Below, in pieces: positions 1 through 8,643 of a DNA stretch of 64,000 bases. Under the pieces are notes generated by a model, which saw only the letters and a list, made by a program, of their open reading frames with translations, was not told the DNA's origin and searched no databases. Source of the stretch: Halobacillus dabanensis (lineage in GTDB: Bacteria; Bacillota; Bacilli; Bacillales; Halobacillaceae); contig NZ_FOSB01000011.1 in the NCBI RefSeq assembly GCF_900114165.1, positions 62,001 to 126,000 of the forward strand. The letters are read 5' to 3'. The position numbers were made by a program, and so were the translations under genes. Every line of letters starts with the position of its first letter. Position 1 is the stretch's first letter.

Positions 1-266
1 CCGCTTTCTCTCGTCAAGAGGGAAGCGAGAAAACCTATGTCCAGCACTTGATGGAACAAGATGCAGAACAGCTTGTTCCGCTTTTAAATGATGGAGGGCA
101 TGTGTACATTTGTGGGGATGGCAGCAAAATGGCCCCGGAAGTAACGAAGACATTAATTAAAAACTACCAGCTCATTCAGAAAACTTCTGAGCAGGAAGCA
201 ATGGATTGGCTGGATATGCTTGAAAATGAAGGACGTTTAGCTAAAGACGTGTGGGCAGGTAACTGA
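1..266 (+). CDS. C-terminal end of bifunctional cytochrome P450/NADPH-P450 reductase (partial)
   Basis: Only the last 87 codons are present, read in the frame beginning at base 3. The residues YVQHLMEQD, VYICGDGSKMAP and the final AKDVWAG follow the C-terminus of the FMN/FAD diflavin reductase half of P450-BM3 (CYP102 family) almost step for step. In that family this segment completes the NADPH-binding domain, and the C-terminal tryptophan shields the flavin. The full enzyme hydroxylates medium and long-chain fatty acids in the cytoplasm. A stand-alone diflavin reductase such as CysJ is the alternative, but the KDVWAG ending favours CYP102. The gene ends at a TGA and is followed at once by a strong terminator, so it is last in its transcript. 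The haem domain lies outside the window. Confidence 0.85.
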   Translation, partial: AFSRQEGSEKTYVQHLMEQDAEQLVPLLNDGGHVYICGDGSKMAPEVTKTLIKNYQLIQKTSEQEAMDWLDMLENEGRLAKDVWAGN

Positions 267-275
267 TGATTTAAC

Positions 276-315
276 AAAAACTCCGTTTGGGCTGGAACCC
301 TTGCGGAGTTTTTTT
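276..315 (+). terminator. Intrinsic terminator after the P450 reductase gene
   Basis: The inverted arms AAAACTCCG and CGGAGTTTT enclose an 18-base loop and are followed by a run of T. It starts 10 bases after the stop codon. Confidence 0.85.
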
Positions 316-366
316 ACTGGTAACTTTGCCCCCGCCCGTTACGTTAGTGATTTAGTACGGCTGGAG

Positions 367-999
367 TCAGGCACCAGCAGAATCGGGGCTCTTTTTTATT
401 AGAGCTAAAATCCATATCGCTTGCAGCCATATTGCGCCTATAAATAAGCCGCCGAGCACATCGCTGATATAATGGGCACCGAGATGTACCCGGGACCATC
501 CTACCAATGCGATGAATAGAATTCCGCAAAGTAGGAATAAAAACCGATTCATTGATCTATAGCGGCAGGTGATAAAAAGGAATAGAGCACCTGATAGGAA
601 CACCGCGTATATGACATGACCACTTGGGAAAGCGTCACCGTGGGTGGTGATCAGGGAATCCAGGGGTGGGCGGTTTCGATCGAAGAGGTTTTTTAATGTT
701 GAGCTGATCAGTCTCGTGCCTGCTGCCCCTATTAAAACCAAAGCACTAACCCAATATTTTTTTATATATAGGAAGGCGAAGGAAAGAATGAAACCGAATC
801 CTAGACATATAGCATAACTGCTAAAGGCGGAAAAGAAACGGGCGACCCTGGTAAAGTTGCTTTCCTCTTGCGCAGTGATTGCATTCATTCCCCATTCGTC
901 CAACATAGAAAGGAAAGTCTGCTCTGTATTCCATGCCCAAACGATGAATAAGAAAAGAGAGAGATTTAGCACAAGAAGCCACAAAGAGCGTCTATGCAT
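367..999 (-). CDS. PAP2-family membrane phosphatase
   Basis: This 210-residue integral membrane protein carries the three-part acid phosphatase signature of the PAP2 superfamily: a K-x6-RP element (KNLFDRNRPP), PSGH, and SR-x5-H-x3-D (SRVHLGAHYISD). The two histidines and the aspartate are the expected catalytic residues. About six hydrophobic segments are visible, as in the undecaprenyl-pyrophosphate phosphatase and phosphatidylglycerophosphatase branches. Members remove terminal phosphates from lipid phosphates at the outer face of the membrane. The exact substrate cannot be read from the sequence. The ATG at 999 has an AAGGAG ribosome site 6 bases upstream. The gene stands alone, divergent from the next gene. 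Confidence 0.85.
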   Translation of the reverse strand: MHRRSLWLLVLNLSLFLFIVWAWNTEQTFLSMLDEWGMNAITAQEESNFTRVARFFSAFSSYAICLGFGFILSFAFLYIKKYWVSALVLIGAAGTRLISSTLKNLFDRNRPPLDSLITTHGDAFPSGHVIYAVFLSGALFLFITCRYRSMNRFLFLLCGILFIALVGWSRVHLGAHYISDVLGGLFIGAIWLQAIWILALIKKSPDSAGA

Positions 1000-1099
1000 A
1001 GATGAACTCCTTTTTCTTATTATTATAGAAAGTGGGGATATAATCTATACCCGATTCGATCACGGGGCTGTATAAGAAAATACAATGAAATCGAAAACT

Positions 1100-1133
1100 A
1101 AAAAAATCTCACGTCACTGTGGGATTTTTTTAG
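1100..1133. terminator. Terminator-like hairpin between divergent genes
   Basis: The stem AAAATCTCAC/GTGGGATTTT is flanked by A and T runs, so it could stop transcription in either direction. It sits between two divergently transcribed genes, where no ordinary operon end is expected. It may insulate the two promoters or mark the end of a small unannotated transcript. Confidence 0.55.
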
Positions 1134-1285
1134 TTGTTCAGGAACTTACAAAACTAGTTACAGATGATATCGGGGTCGTCCTTAGGTTTCAAGATAACAA
1201 GAAAAGGTAAAAAAGACAGAAAGCTTCTTTTGGATAGGTTAGCTGTAAAAAAATTTAGGATCTGTCATTTAAACGGGAGGAGAGA

Positions 1286-2407
1286 ATGATCGCTATGAAC
1301 AAATATTTCCATAGTAATTATGAAGAGTCTAGAGAGACATTCAGAAATTTATTGACCAGGGTACAAAATAAGTGGCCCAACGCAGAGTTGTATCAAAAAG
1401 CCATTGGTGATAGTGAAGATAACACGATTGATGTCATTTATGCAGAAGCTGCCACTTCAAATGATAAAGTCGTTTTCTTTACTTCTGGCGAACATGGCAT
1501 AGAAGGTTATGCAGGGGCTGCAGTCATTCAATTATTTGTAGAGGATTATATGGAATCCATCGATCCATCTACTACAGGCATTTGTCTTATTCATGGCATC
1601 AACCCATGGGGAATGAAGCATTTTCGCAGGGTTACGGAAAATAATGTGGACTTGAATCGGAATTATTTTTTAGAAAAACAGGACATTCCTATGGATATAA
1701 ATCGAAATTATGAGAAAGAAAGCCAAATTTTCCTTCCTACAAAGCCTGTAGAGGAGATAGGGAAAGAAAAGACGAAGCTCTACGAAGCCTTAAGCAAAGG
1801 GATGATGAATGAAGGATATAAAGGTATAAAGAAAGCAAAAGGGATGGGCCAATTTGAATTTGAACGAGGGGTATACTTCGGTGGCTTTGAGGAAGAGCCC
1901 TCCTCTACCTATATAAAATCCTGGCAAAGACAACTGCTGGACAATTTTAGCACTGTGATCCATATGGATTGGCATACAGCCTTAGGTCCGACAAACGAAG
2001 TGACAATGGTTGTTTCTGAAAAAATCGGGGAAAGTGAAGAAGGATTGAAGGATACCTATGGGTGGGAAAATATTCAAGTCTTTTCCCCAGATACTGTTAA
2101 AGGGGATTCGACGAATCATTTTTATGAACTGAGAGAGGATGAATACCCTACCAAGCGTCTTTTCTCTGCTTTATTCGAATTTGGAACCTTTGGGACAAGC
2201 CGGGAAGCGGAATTACGAGAATTCACCACAATTATTTTAGAAAATCAACTATATTGGGAAGGGACGGAATATCCTGAGAGTCGAGAATGGATTCAAGAAG
2301 AACTGATGAATATGTTTTACCCTCAAGATGAAGAATGGAAAGAAGCAGTCTTGAAGGAAGCAGGTGTAGCAATAAAATCCGTCCTGGGCAAAGAAAAAAT
2401 AGTATAA
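1286..2407 (+). CDS. DUF2817 family protein, M14-like metallopeptidase fold
   Basis: A 373-residue soluble protein with no signal peptide. The motif SGEHGIEGYAG near residue 70 (H and E of a zinc site), the conserved INPWGMKHFRRVTENNVDLNR block and a later HMDWHTALG (third zinc-ligand histidine) fit DUF2817, a branch of the M14 carboxypeptidase/aspartoacylase fold. The family is presumed hydrolytic, but the substrate is unknown. A GGGAGGAG ribosome site precedes the ATG at 1286. A second in-frame ATG at 1295 is also possible. It is a single-gene unit ending in a REP-like palindrome that probably terminates it. Confidence 0.8.
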   Translation: MIAMNKYFHSNYEESRETFRNLLTRVQNKWPNAELYQKAIGDSEDNTIDVIYAEAATSNDKVVFFTSGEHGIEGYAGAAVIQLFVEDYMESIDPSTTGICLIHGINPWGMKHFRRVTENNVDLNRNYFLEKQDIPMDINRNYEKESQIFLPTKPVEEIGKEKTKLYEALSKGMMNEGYKGIKKAKGMGQFEFERGVYFGGFEEEPSSTYIKSWQRQLLDNFSTVIHMDWHTALGPTNEVTMVVSEKIGESEEGLKDTYGWENIQVFSPDTVKGDSTNHFYELREDEYPTKRLFSALFEFGTFGTSREAELREFTTIILENQLYWEGTEYPESREWIQEELMNMFYPQDEEWKEAVLKEAGVAIKSVLGKEKIV

Positions 2408-2424
2408 CTGGTGCTGCTATAAAG

Positions 2425-2476
2425 GGTGCCTGATCCCCGCTATGATAACAGTGGGGGTCAGGCGCCTTTTTATTTT
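2425..2476 (+). repeat. REP/REPIN-like palindrome doubling as terminator
   Basis: The left arm GGTGCCTGATCCCCGCT pairs with the right arm AGTGGGGGTCAGGCGCC (2450-2466), and TTTTTATTTT follows. It is a member of the dispersed palindrome family found across this window. Its loop is shorter than in other copies and lacks the GTTACCGC core. Position and T-run suggest that it serves as the terminator of the DUF2817 gene. Confidence 0.75.
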
Positions 2477-2591
2477 CAACAATTATTTATCAAATACGGT
2501 TATTTATTTATTGAAAAACGATAAATGTAAGTATATAATCAAGTCACATTAGGAAATGAAAGCAAGGAAAAGGAATGGGGGAGGAAAAAAC

Positions 2592-3410
2592 TTGAGAGTA
2601 ATAAAACAACTATTTGGTTTTGGGTGGGAGCAGGCGTTATCCTGTTTGTTTCCTGTCGTTATTTTTGCCTCCCTGGCTCTGACGCAATGGGTATCCGTCC
2701 CCTTTCTGCCAAGGTATGATCTGCTGCTCTTCATTTGTTTATGGATGCAGTGGGGGATGGTGCGATCAGGGTTGGAAACGATTGATGAACTGAAGGTGAT
2801 TTCGTTATTTCATATCATTGGCCTTACTCTGGAAATTTTCAAAGTACATATGGGCTCCTGGTCTTATCCCGAAGAAGGTTATTTTAAAGTTTTTGGTGTG
2901 CCTTTGTATAGTGGCTTCATGTATGCAAGTGTTGCCAGTTATCTTTGCCAGGCATGGAGGAGGCTGAAGGTTGATTTGGTTCGTTGGCCGTCTTTTTGGT
3001 CTGTTGTTCCTTTGGCAACAGCGATTTATTTGAATTTTTTCACCCATCATTATTGGATGGATGTTCGCTGGTGGTTAGCTGGACTTGTTTTGATCGTTTT
3101 TTGGCGGGCCTCGGTCACCTACGAGGTAGGGGGAGTACGTTACCGGATGCCACTCGTTCTTGCTTTTGTACTCATCGGTTTTTTTATATGGCTTGCTGAG
3201 AATATTGCTACTTATCTTGGTGCATGGGAATATCCGAATCAAACCGATGCCTGGAATCTCGTTCATGTAGGGAAGGTGAGTTCCTGGCTCTTATTGGTGA
3301 TCGTCAGCTTCCTCATCGTAGCGACATTGAAGCAGGTGAAGGGAAAAGAACGAAAAAGCAGGGGATTGAGCGCGGAGGATCGGCACAAAAATAGGAGGAA
3401 GGCTCTTTAG
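2592..3410 (+). CDS. DUF817 family integral membrane protein
   Basis: The start is set at TTG 2592 because a GGGGGAGGA ribosome site lies 6 bases before it. An ATG at 2556 in the same frame has no good ribosome site and would add 12 charged residues. The resulting protein of 272 residues has about eight hydrophobic segments and the family-like blocks WEQALSCLFPV, LEIFKVHMGSWSYPE and NIATYLGAWEYPNQ. DUF817 proteins are conserved membrane proteins of unknown function. The gene stands 50 bases before the sensor kinase gene and could be read into it. Confidence 0.75.
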   Translation: MRVIKQLFGFGWEQALSCLFPVVIFASLALTQWVSVPFLPRYDLLLFICLWMQWGMVRSGLETIDELKVISLFHIIGLTLEIFKVHMGSWSYPEEGYFKVFGVPLYSGFMYASVASYLCQAWRRLKVDLVRWPSFWSVVPLATAIYLNFFTHHYWMDVRWWLAGLVLIVFWRASVTYEVGGVRYRMPLVLAFVLIGFFIWLAENIATYLGAWEYPNQTDAWNLVHVGKVSSWLLLVIVSFLIVATLKQVKGKERKSRGLSAEDRHKNRRKAL

Positions 3411-3460
3411 ACTTCAATATGATAAACTTGGGGAAACAATCTCACCTGAGGAGAAATACC

Positions 3461-5059
3461 ATGAACAAAATGCGGTTTAAACTGAGCACGATGATTATCT
3501 TTTATGTACTATTAGTGGTCTTATTTTCTTTATTAATCACCGATCTTCTCATAACAGAAACCACGGGGGATAATATACGTGATCAGCTTGAAGAGAAAGC
3601 CTTGATTGTTTCGCGGACGGTCTCCAAATCGGAGCTCGTTCAGGATGAACTTCAAACCCCTTCAGACGATGAAGCCATTCAGGATTATGCCATGAGTATC
3701 CAGGAGGCGTCCGGTGTTCTGTTTGTTGTTATCATGAATATGGACGGGGTCCGTCATTCTCACCCGAATCCTGATTTGATCGGCAAACGGTTCGTCGGTG
3801 ATGATGAGTCGAGGGTGTTAGCCGGGGAAGAGTACATATCGATAGCCGAAGGAACTTTAGGGCAATCGGTTCGAGCCTTCACCCCGATTATCGCGGACGA
3901 CGGAGAACAGGTAGGGGCTGTGTCTGTCGGAATTTCACTCGATGCGTTGGAAGCATCCTTGCAAAGCAGTCACCGGAATATATTGATCGGCTCCTTGATC
4001 GGTGCTCTCGTAGGGGTCATCGGTGCCTACCTACTGGCGCGTTATATTAAGAAGAGCTTGTTTGGACTCGAACCTGTTGCGATTGCCAGAATCCATGAAG
4101 AACGGAACCGCATGCTCCATTCTGTCCGTGAAGGTATCATTGCTGTGGATGCGGATGCAAGAATTACGCTTGTCAATAAGTCGGCAAGGAATATTTTTAA
4201 AAAAGCCGGGATTCAGGATGAAGATCCCGTCGGCCTGAAGATTTCTGAGTACCTTCCTCATTCGATGCTTGAGAGAGTACTCGAGACAGGAGAGGCAGAG
4301 ACGGATGAAGAGCAGGTCATCAACGGCTCATCGATTATCGTGAACCGGGTGCCTCTGGTCGTAAATGATGAGGTGGTCGGTGCGATTTCTACATTCCGTG
4401 ATAAAACCGAAGTGAATCATCTGGCCGAACAGCTGACAGGTGTACGGTTATATGCGGAATCGCTTCGTGCTCAGTCCCATGAATTTAAAAATAAGCTGCA
4501 TGTCCTGTTGGGCATGGTCGAGTTGGATTCGTTCGATGAGGTCAAATCCTATATCAAGCGGCTGGTGGATCACCAGGTTCATGAAGCGGATATCATCACG
4601 AACAAAATGGAGGACCCTGTTCTCGCTGGGTTCATGATTGGTAAGCTGAGTTATGCCCGTGAACAGAACATCCGTTTAACGGTGAGTTGTGAAACAGTGA
4701 TCCCGGCATCAAAAGATGAAGCTGTGACTCATGAATTAGTGACGATCATTGGAAACCTAATCGATAATGCGATAGAAAGCCTTGATGGAAGGGAAGAGAA
4801 GCGTATTTCTCTTATTCTGTCTTATGTAGATGAATTACTGGAGTTTGAGATAAGGGACACTGGAATCGGGATCAGTGAAGAACAGCAGAAAGAAATTTTT
4901 CAAAAAGGGATATCGACAAAAGGAAATGACAGGGGATACGGTCTTTACCTTGTAAAAGCAAGTGTAGATTCTCTTGAAGGCTCGCTTGAAATCGAGTCGG
5001 CCGTAAATGAAGGAACAACCTTCAACCTCATCATCCCTTATGAAGGGGAGGGGGAATAG
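3461..5059 (+). CDS. CitA/DcuS-type sensor histidine kinase for C4-dicarboxylates
   Basis: The start at ATG 3461 is preferred because GAGGAG lies 7 bases upstream. An upstream ATG at 3419 has no site. The 532-residue protein has a first membrane helix (about 10-30), an extracytoplasmic CitA/DcuS-like sensor domain (about 35-165), a second helix near 175-195, a cytoplasmic PAS domain, a phosphoacceptor histidine near residue 340 in SHEFKNKLH, and a GHKL ATPase with N-box (NLIDNAIESL), DTGIGI and RGYGLYLV. This is the MalK/CitS/DctS class that senses malate, citrate or succinate outside the cell. The response regulator gene follows 2 bases later, and a malic enzyme and 2-hydroxycarboxylate transporter lie next, so malate or a related acid is the likely signal. 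Confidence 0.9.
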   Translation: MNKMRFKLSTMIIFYVLLVVLFSLLITDLLITETTGDNIRDQLEEKALIVSRTVSKSELVQDELQTPSDDEAIQDYAMSIQEASGVLFVVIMNMDGVRHSHPNPDLIGKRFVGDDESRVLAGEEYISIAEGTLGQSVRAFTPIIADDGEQVGAVSVGISLDALEASLQSSHRNILIGSLIGALVGVIGAYLLARYIKKSLFGLEPVAIARIHEERNRMLHSVREGIIAVDADARITLVNKSARNIFKKAGIQDEDPVGLKISEYLPHSMLERVLETGEAETDEEQVINGSSIIVNRVPLVVNDEVVGAISTFRDKTEVNHLAEQLTGVRLYAESLRAQSHEFKNKLHVLLGMVELDSFDEVKSYIKRLVDHQVHEADIITNKMEDPVLAGFMIGKLSYAREQNIRLTVSCETVIPASKDEAVTHELVTIIGNLIDNAIESLDGREEKRISLILSYVDELLEFEIRDTGIGISEEQQKEIFQKGISTKGNDRGYGLYLVKASVDSLEGSLEIESAVNEGTTFNLIIPYEGEGE

Positions 5060-5061
5060 GT

Positions 5062-5772
5062 ATGATTCACGTGCTGATTGTAGAAGACGATCCGATGGTC
5101 GCTGACTTGAATAAAAAATATGTGGAGCAGATGGATGGCTTTCATATCGCGGCGATGGCTGCCAATGAGGAGGAAGCGTTCCAATGCTTAGATGACTATC
5201 ATGTGGACTTAATCCTTCTTGACGTTTATATGCCTGGCAGGAATGGATTGCAGCTGCTTAAAGAATTACGTAAAAGGGAAGTACACGTCGATGTCATCCT
5301 GATAACGGCTGCGTCCGAAAAAGAACAAATCCAGAAGTCGCTACGGCTTGGAGCGGTGGACTATTTAGTTAAACCTTTTGAATTCGAGCGATTTCAGGGT
5401 TCATTGAATAAATACAAAGAGAATTATTCTGTTTTTCAGGATAAGGAGAGCGTAAGTCAGGAAGAGATTGATCAAATTTTTATCGCACAGGAAAATCCTC
5501 AAGGAAAAAAACGGATCCAGGTGCCGAAAGGGCTGACCCAAAATACGCTGGAACTCATCATCCGCACCATCCGGACGAAAGAGAACGACGCTTTTTCCAC
5601 TGATGAAATAGCACAGGATACGGAAGTTTCCAGGGTTTCTGTCCGCAAATATTTAAAGTTTTTAAGGGAAATAGATTTTCTGGAGGAAACGCTCGTTTAT
5701 GGGGTGGGGCGCCCTGTTTATCAGTATAGAATCAAAGACAATAGAGATCTGGACCTCGAGTTCTATCATTAA
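5062..5772 (+). CDS. Response regulator of the CitT/DcuR/MalR family
   Basis: A 236-residue protein with an N-terminal receiver domain: acidic pair ED-D at 8-10, phosphoacceptor D54 in LLDVYMPG, T82 and K104. The C-terminal helix-turn-helix (TDEIAQDTEVSRVSVRKYLKFL) is typical of CitB-family regulators. It begins 2 bases after the kinase stop, with an overlapping GGGGAGGGGG ribosome site, so the pair is co-translated. It probably activates the malic enzyme and transporter genes just downstream, which lie beyond a terminator and have their own promoter region. Confidence 0.92.
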   Translation: MIHVLIVEDDPMVADLNKKYVEQMDGFHIAAMAANEEEAFQCLDDYHVDLILLDVYMPGRNGLQLLKELRKREVHVDVILITAASEKEQIQKSLRLGAVDYLVKPFEFERFQGSLNKYKENYSVFQDKESVSQEEIDQIFIAQENPQGKKRIQVPKGLTQNTLELIIRTIRTKENDAFSTDEIAQDTEVSRVSVRKYLKFLREIDFLEETLVYGVGRPVYQYRIKDNRDLDLEFYH

Positions 5773-5773
5773 G

Positions 5774-5800
5774 AAAGCAGCTGTTTCAGCTGCTTTTTTT
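5774..5800 (+). terminator. Intrinsic terminator after the two-component genes
   Basis: The perfect stem AAGCAGCTG/CAGCTGCTT has a 3-base loop and is followed by seven T. It separates the regulator operon from the metabolic genes. Confidence 0.85.
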
Positions 5801-5836
5801 AATTACAATAAAATTTTTATTTTCATATGATGGGCA

Positions 5837-5851
5837 AGTAAAGCGTTTTCA
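5837..5851 (+). promoter_or_regulatory. Weak cre-like site upstream of malic enzyme
   Basis: The sequence AGTAAAGCGTTTTCA fits the Bacillus CcpA operator pattern WTGNAANCGNWNNCW except at two positions on the left arm. It would allow carbon catabolite control of the malate genes. It is a pattern match only. Confidence 0.3.
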
Positions 5852-5906
5852 ATTAAGGTGAAACACAAGAAGATGTTCGAATTTTTCGAGATTGGAGGTT
5901 CAGCAA

Positions 5907-7088
5907 ATGAGCAGAGAGAGTCTGAGTGAAGAAACCATAAATTTGCATCGTGCGTTTAGAGGAAAAATCGAGGTAGCTAGTAAAGTGCCTGTCAATACAG
6001 GAACAGATTTGAGTTTAATCTATACTCCAGGAGTTGCAGATATTTGCAAGGCGATTGCGGATAACCCGGATGAAGCGGATGAATTGACGTCCAAAGGAAA
6101 TATGGTGGCCATAGTGACAGACGGGACAGCCGTATTGGGATTAGGGGACATTGGTCCGAAAGCGGCAATGCCGGTTATGGAAGGAAAGAGTCTTTTGTTT
6201 AAGAAATTCGCCGGGATTGATGCTTTTCCTTTATGCCTGGATACACAAGACCCGGATGAAATTGTTTCTATAATAAAAGCTCTTGCTCCGACATTTTCAG
6301 GAGTGAATCTTGAAGACATTTCCGCCCCAAGGTGTTTTGAAATCGAAGAGAGATTAAAGAAGGAGCTTGACATTCCTGTTTTTCACGATGATCAACATGG
6401 AACGGCTATTGTCGTGTTAGCTGCTTTAATCAATGCTTTAAAGGTTGTGAATAAGTCCAGGCAGAATACGAAGGTTGTGATTAACGGGGCAGGGGCTGCC
6501 GGGATCGCGATTTCTGACTTACTTTTATATGCAGGGTTTACGGATGTGACACTCGTCAGCCTGGAGGGTATCGTGAGAAAAGGAGCATCCTGGATGAATC
6601 CAAGACAAGCTTCTATGGCGGAAAAAACCAATCTGTACGGAATAGAAGGCGGGTTGGATGATGTCATCACAGGAGCCGATATCTTTATAGGAGTGTCTGC
6701 ACCAGGAGTGTTGAGTAAAGAACAGGTACAGAGGATGCAGGCGGATGCGATTATTTTTGCCTTAGCGAATCCTGTACCGGAAATTTATCCGGAAGATGCA
6801 TTGGAAGCAGGGGCTGCGGTAGTCGGGACTGGCCGTTCGGACTATCCTAATCAGATTAATAACCTGCTTGCTTTTCCCGGCATCTTTAAAGGAGCTCTTC
6901 ATAGTAGAGTGAGAGATATAACGATTGATATGAAGGTAGCGGCGGCAGAAGGAATTGCCAAAGTCGTATCTGATGAAGAACTTTCCCCGGAATACGTGAT
7001 TCCTAGTGCACTTGACCGGACCGTTGCACAGACCGTGGCCGATTCGATAGGGCAGACAGTCAACAAAAAAGAAGAATGCTTAGTGTAA
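5907..7088 (+). CDS. Malic enzyme, short bacterial NAD(P)-dependent type
   Basis: The start is ATG 5907, with GGAGG 8 bases upstream. An in-frame TTG at 5892 lies at the ribosome site itself and is rejected. The 393-residue cytoplasmic enzyme decarboxylates L-malate to pyruvate. Seen in order: the catalytic-tyrosine block YTPGVADI, GLGDIGPKAAMPVMEGK, KKFAGIDAFPL, the metal-binding stretch around EDISAPRCFEIE, FHDDQHGTA, and the Rossmann motif NGAGAAGIA. The length matches the roughly 400-residue MaeA/YtsJ/MleA type without a phosphotransacetylase domain. The next gene, a 2-hydroxycarboxylate transporter, supports a malate uptake and oxidation unit under the adjacent two-component system. Cofactor preference is not determined. 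Confidence 0.92.
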   Translation: MSRESLSEETINLHRAFRGKIEVASKVPVNTGTDLSLIYTPGVADICKAIADNPDEADELTSKGNMVAIVTDGTAVLGLGDIGPKAAMPVMEGKSLLFKKFAGIDAFPLCLDTQDPDEIVSIIKALAPTFSGVNLEDISAPRCFEIEERLKKELDIPVFHDDQHGTAIVVLAALINALKVVNKSRQNTKVVINGAGAAGIAISDLLLYAGFTDVTLVSLEGIVRKGASWMNPRQASMAEKTNLYGIEGGLDDVITGADIFIGVSAPGVLSKEQVQRMQADAIIFALANPVPEIYPEDALEAGAAVVGTGRSDYPNQINNLLAFPGIFKGALHSRVRDITIDMKVAAAEGIAKVVSDEELSPEYVIPSALDRTVAQTVADSIGQTVNKKEECLV

Positions 7089-7100
7089 TACTAAGCATTC
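7074..7100 (+). repeat. Perfect inverted repeat across the malic enzyme stop codon
   Basis: GAATGCTTAGT (7074-7084) is exactly complementary to ACTAAGCATTC (7090-7100), with a 5-base loop holding part of the TAA stop. There is no T-run, so it is not a classical terminator. It may stabilise or uncouple the two halves of a malic enzyme-transporter mRNA. Confidence 0.6.
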
Positions 7101-7127
7101 TCCATCATTAAATAAAGGAGAGATTAT

Positions 7128-8456
7128 ATGTCCAGTTCAGCTGAAAGAGTACAAGCAGTTCAGCCAGCGGAGCAAAATGTCACTTCAATCAACAATCAAA
7201 AGAAAGCGATTACAATATTTGGACTTCCTCTTATGTGGTTCATTGGGATTACGGTTATTACTTTAGCGAGCATGTACACAGGGAATTTACCAGGAGGAAT
7301 GCTAGGCAGCCTTCTCGTCATGATGGTTCTCGGTGAGCTCTTTGGTTGGGTCGGAGACCATACTCCTGTATTGAAGACGTATCTGGGAGGCGGTGCCATA
7401 CTTGCCATCTTTGGTGCGGCATATATGGTTTATGCTGGTCTTATTCCAAGTGAAACGGTCACAATGATCGATACCTTCATGAAAGACGGAGCCTTTTTGA
7501 ACTTCTATATCGCCGCTTTGATTACGGGAAGCATTTTAGGGATGAACAAACAGATTTTGATTAAAGTCGGTCTCAAGTACTTTTTACCGATTTTCGGTGC
7601 GGTGATCGGTGCGATGGCTGTCGCAGGTTTGTTTGGTGCAATCGTCGGATTTTCCATAAGAGATGCAGTACTTGTCATTACGATGCCTATCATGGGTGGC
7701 GGAATGGGCGCAGGAGCCGTTCCTATGAGTCAGATTTATAGTGAATTAATGGGGAATGATCCAAGCTACTATATTTCCATGCTTGTTCCAGCGTTAGCTT
7801 TGGGTAATGTTTTTGCAATCATCCTTGCAAGTATGCTCAATATCCTCGGGAAAAAAGTACCTTCCTTGACAGGGAATGGTCAGTTGTTGAAAGGGTTTGA
7901 ATACAAAGAAGAGAAACCATCCTTTGACATTGGAAAAATGGGAGTAGGGTTGATGGCAGCGGTTCTGTTCTTTACTGTTGGAACATTATTAGCTGGATTC
8001 ATCCCGCTTCACGCTTATGCACTGATGATCATTATCGTTGCTGCAGCTAAAATTGCAGGTATTATACCAGAGAGTGTCTTAGATGGAGCGAATCAGTGGT
8101 ATAAGTTCGTAGCTAAAAACTGGACGCTTGCTCTTCTGTTCGGTATCGGAATTGCTTATACAGACTTAGGTACAGTCCTTGAAGCATTGACCCTTCAATA
8201 CATTGTAACTGTGCTGGGTGTTGTTGTGGGAGCTGTGATCGGAGCTGGTCTCCTCGGTAAGCTGGTCGGCTTTTATCCAATCGAATCAGCGATCACTGCT
8301 GGATTGTGTATGGCTAACATGGGTGGAACAGGAGATGTAGCTGTCCTATCATCTTCCAGAAGAATGGAACTTATGCCGTTTGCGCAGATTTCCTCTCGTT
8401 TAGGAGGGGCTCTCATCCTGCTTCTAGCCGGTTTACTCATACCACTACTGATGTAA
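7128..8456 (+). CDS. 2-hydroxycarboxylate (malate/citrate) transporter, 2HCT family
   Basis: A 442-residue membrane protein with about eleven hydrophobic segments. The two GGxG-type re-entrant loop motifs of the 2HCT family are visible as IMGGGMGAGAVPMSQ and CMANMGGTGDVAVLSSS. The conserved substrate-binding arginine region (SSRRMELMPFAQISSR) is near the C-terminus. Relatives are CitS, CimH, MaeN and MleP, which move malate, citrate or lactate with sodium or protons. Malate is most likely given the upstream malic enzyme. AAAGGAGAG lies upstream of the ATG. The gene ends in a terminator. Confidence 0.92.
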   Translation: MSSSAERVQAVQPAEQNVTSINNQKKAITIFGLPLMWFIGITVITLASMYTGNLPGGMLGSLLVMMVLGELFGWVGDHTPVLKTYLGGGAILAIFGAAYMVYAGLIPSETVTMIDTFMKDGAFLNFYIAALITGSILGMNKQILIKVGLKYFLPIFGAVIGAMAVAGLFGAIVGFSIRDAVLVITMPIMGGGMGAGAVPMSQIYSELMGNDPSYYISMLVPALALGNVFAIILASMLNILGKKVPSLTGNGQLLKGFEYKEEKPSFDIGKMGVGLMAAVLFFTVGTLLAGFIPLHAYALMIIIVAAAKIAGIIPESVLDGANQWYKFVAKNWTLALLFGIGIAYTDLGTVLEALTLQYIVTVLGVVVGAVIGAGLLGKLVGFYPIESAITAGLCMANMGGTGDVAVLSSSRRMELMPFAQISSRLGGALILLLAGLLIPLLM

Positions 8457-8466
8457 TAAAGAAGCG

Positions 8467-8503
8467 AAAGGTCTGCCTCCATATTTATGGGGCAGGCCTT
8501 TTG
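8467..8503 (+). terminator. Intrinsic terminator after the 2HCT gene
   Basis: AAAGGTCTGCC pairs with GGCAGGCCTTTT around a 12-base loop, followed by T-rich sequence. Confidence 0.75.
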
Positions 8504-8598
8504 TATTGGATAAGGAGATTTGGAGCGGTGATAAAGCCCCTGGGATGGTCACAAAGGAAAGTTTTTTTAAGGAAAGTTGACGGTGATTTCTAAAACGT

Positions 8599-8627
8599 GA
8601 CATGAAAGCAGACTTTTTTCATACAAT
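8599..8627 (+). promoter_or_regulatory. Candidate sporulation (sigma-E type) promoter of cwlJ
   Basis: CATACAAT at 8620-8627 is an exact fit to the sigma-E -10 pattern CATACANT. GACATGAA, 13 bases upstream, is a loose -35. The placement also rules out the in-frame ATG at 8602 as the start of cwlJ. Confidence 0.5.
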
Positions 8628-8643
8628 ATTTTGGGGTGAAAAA

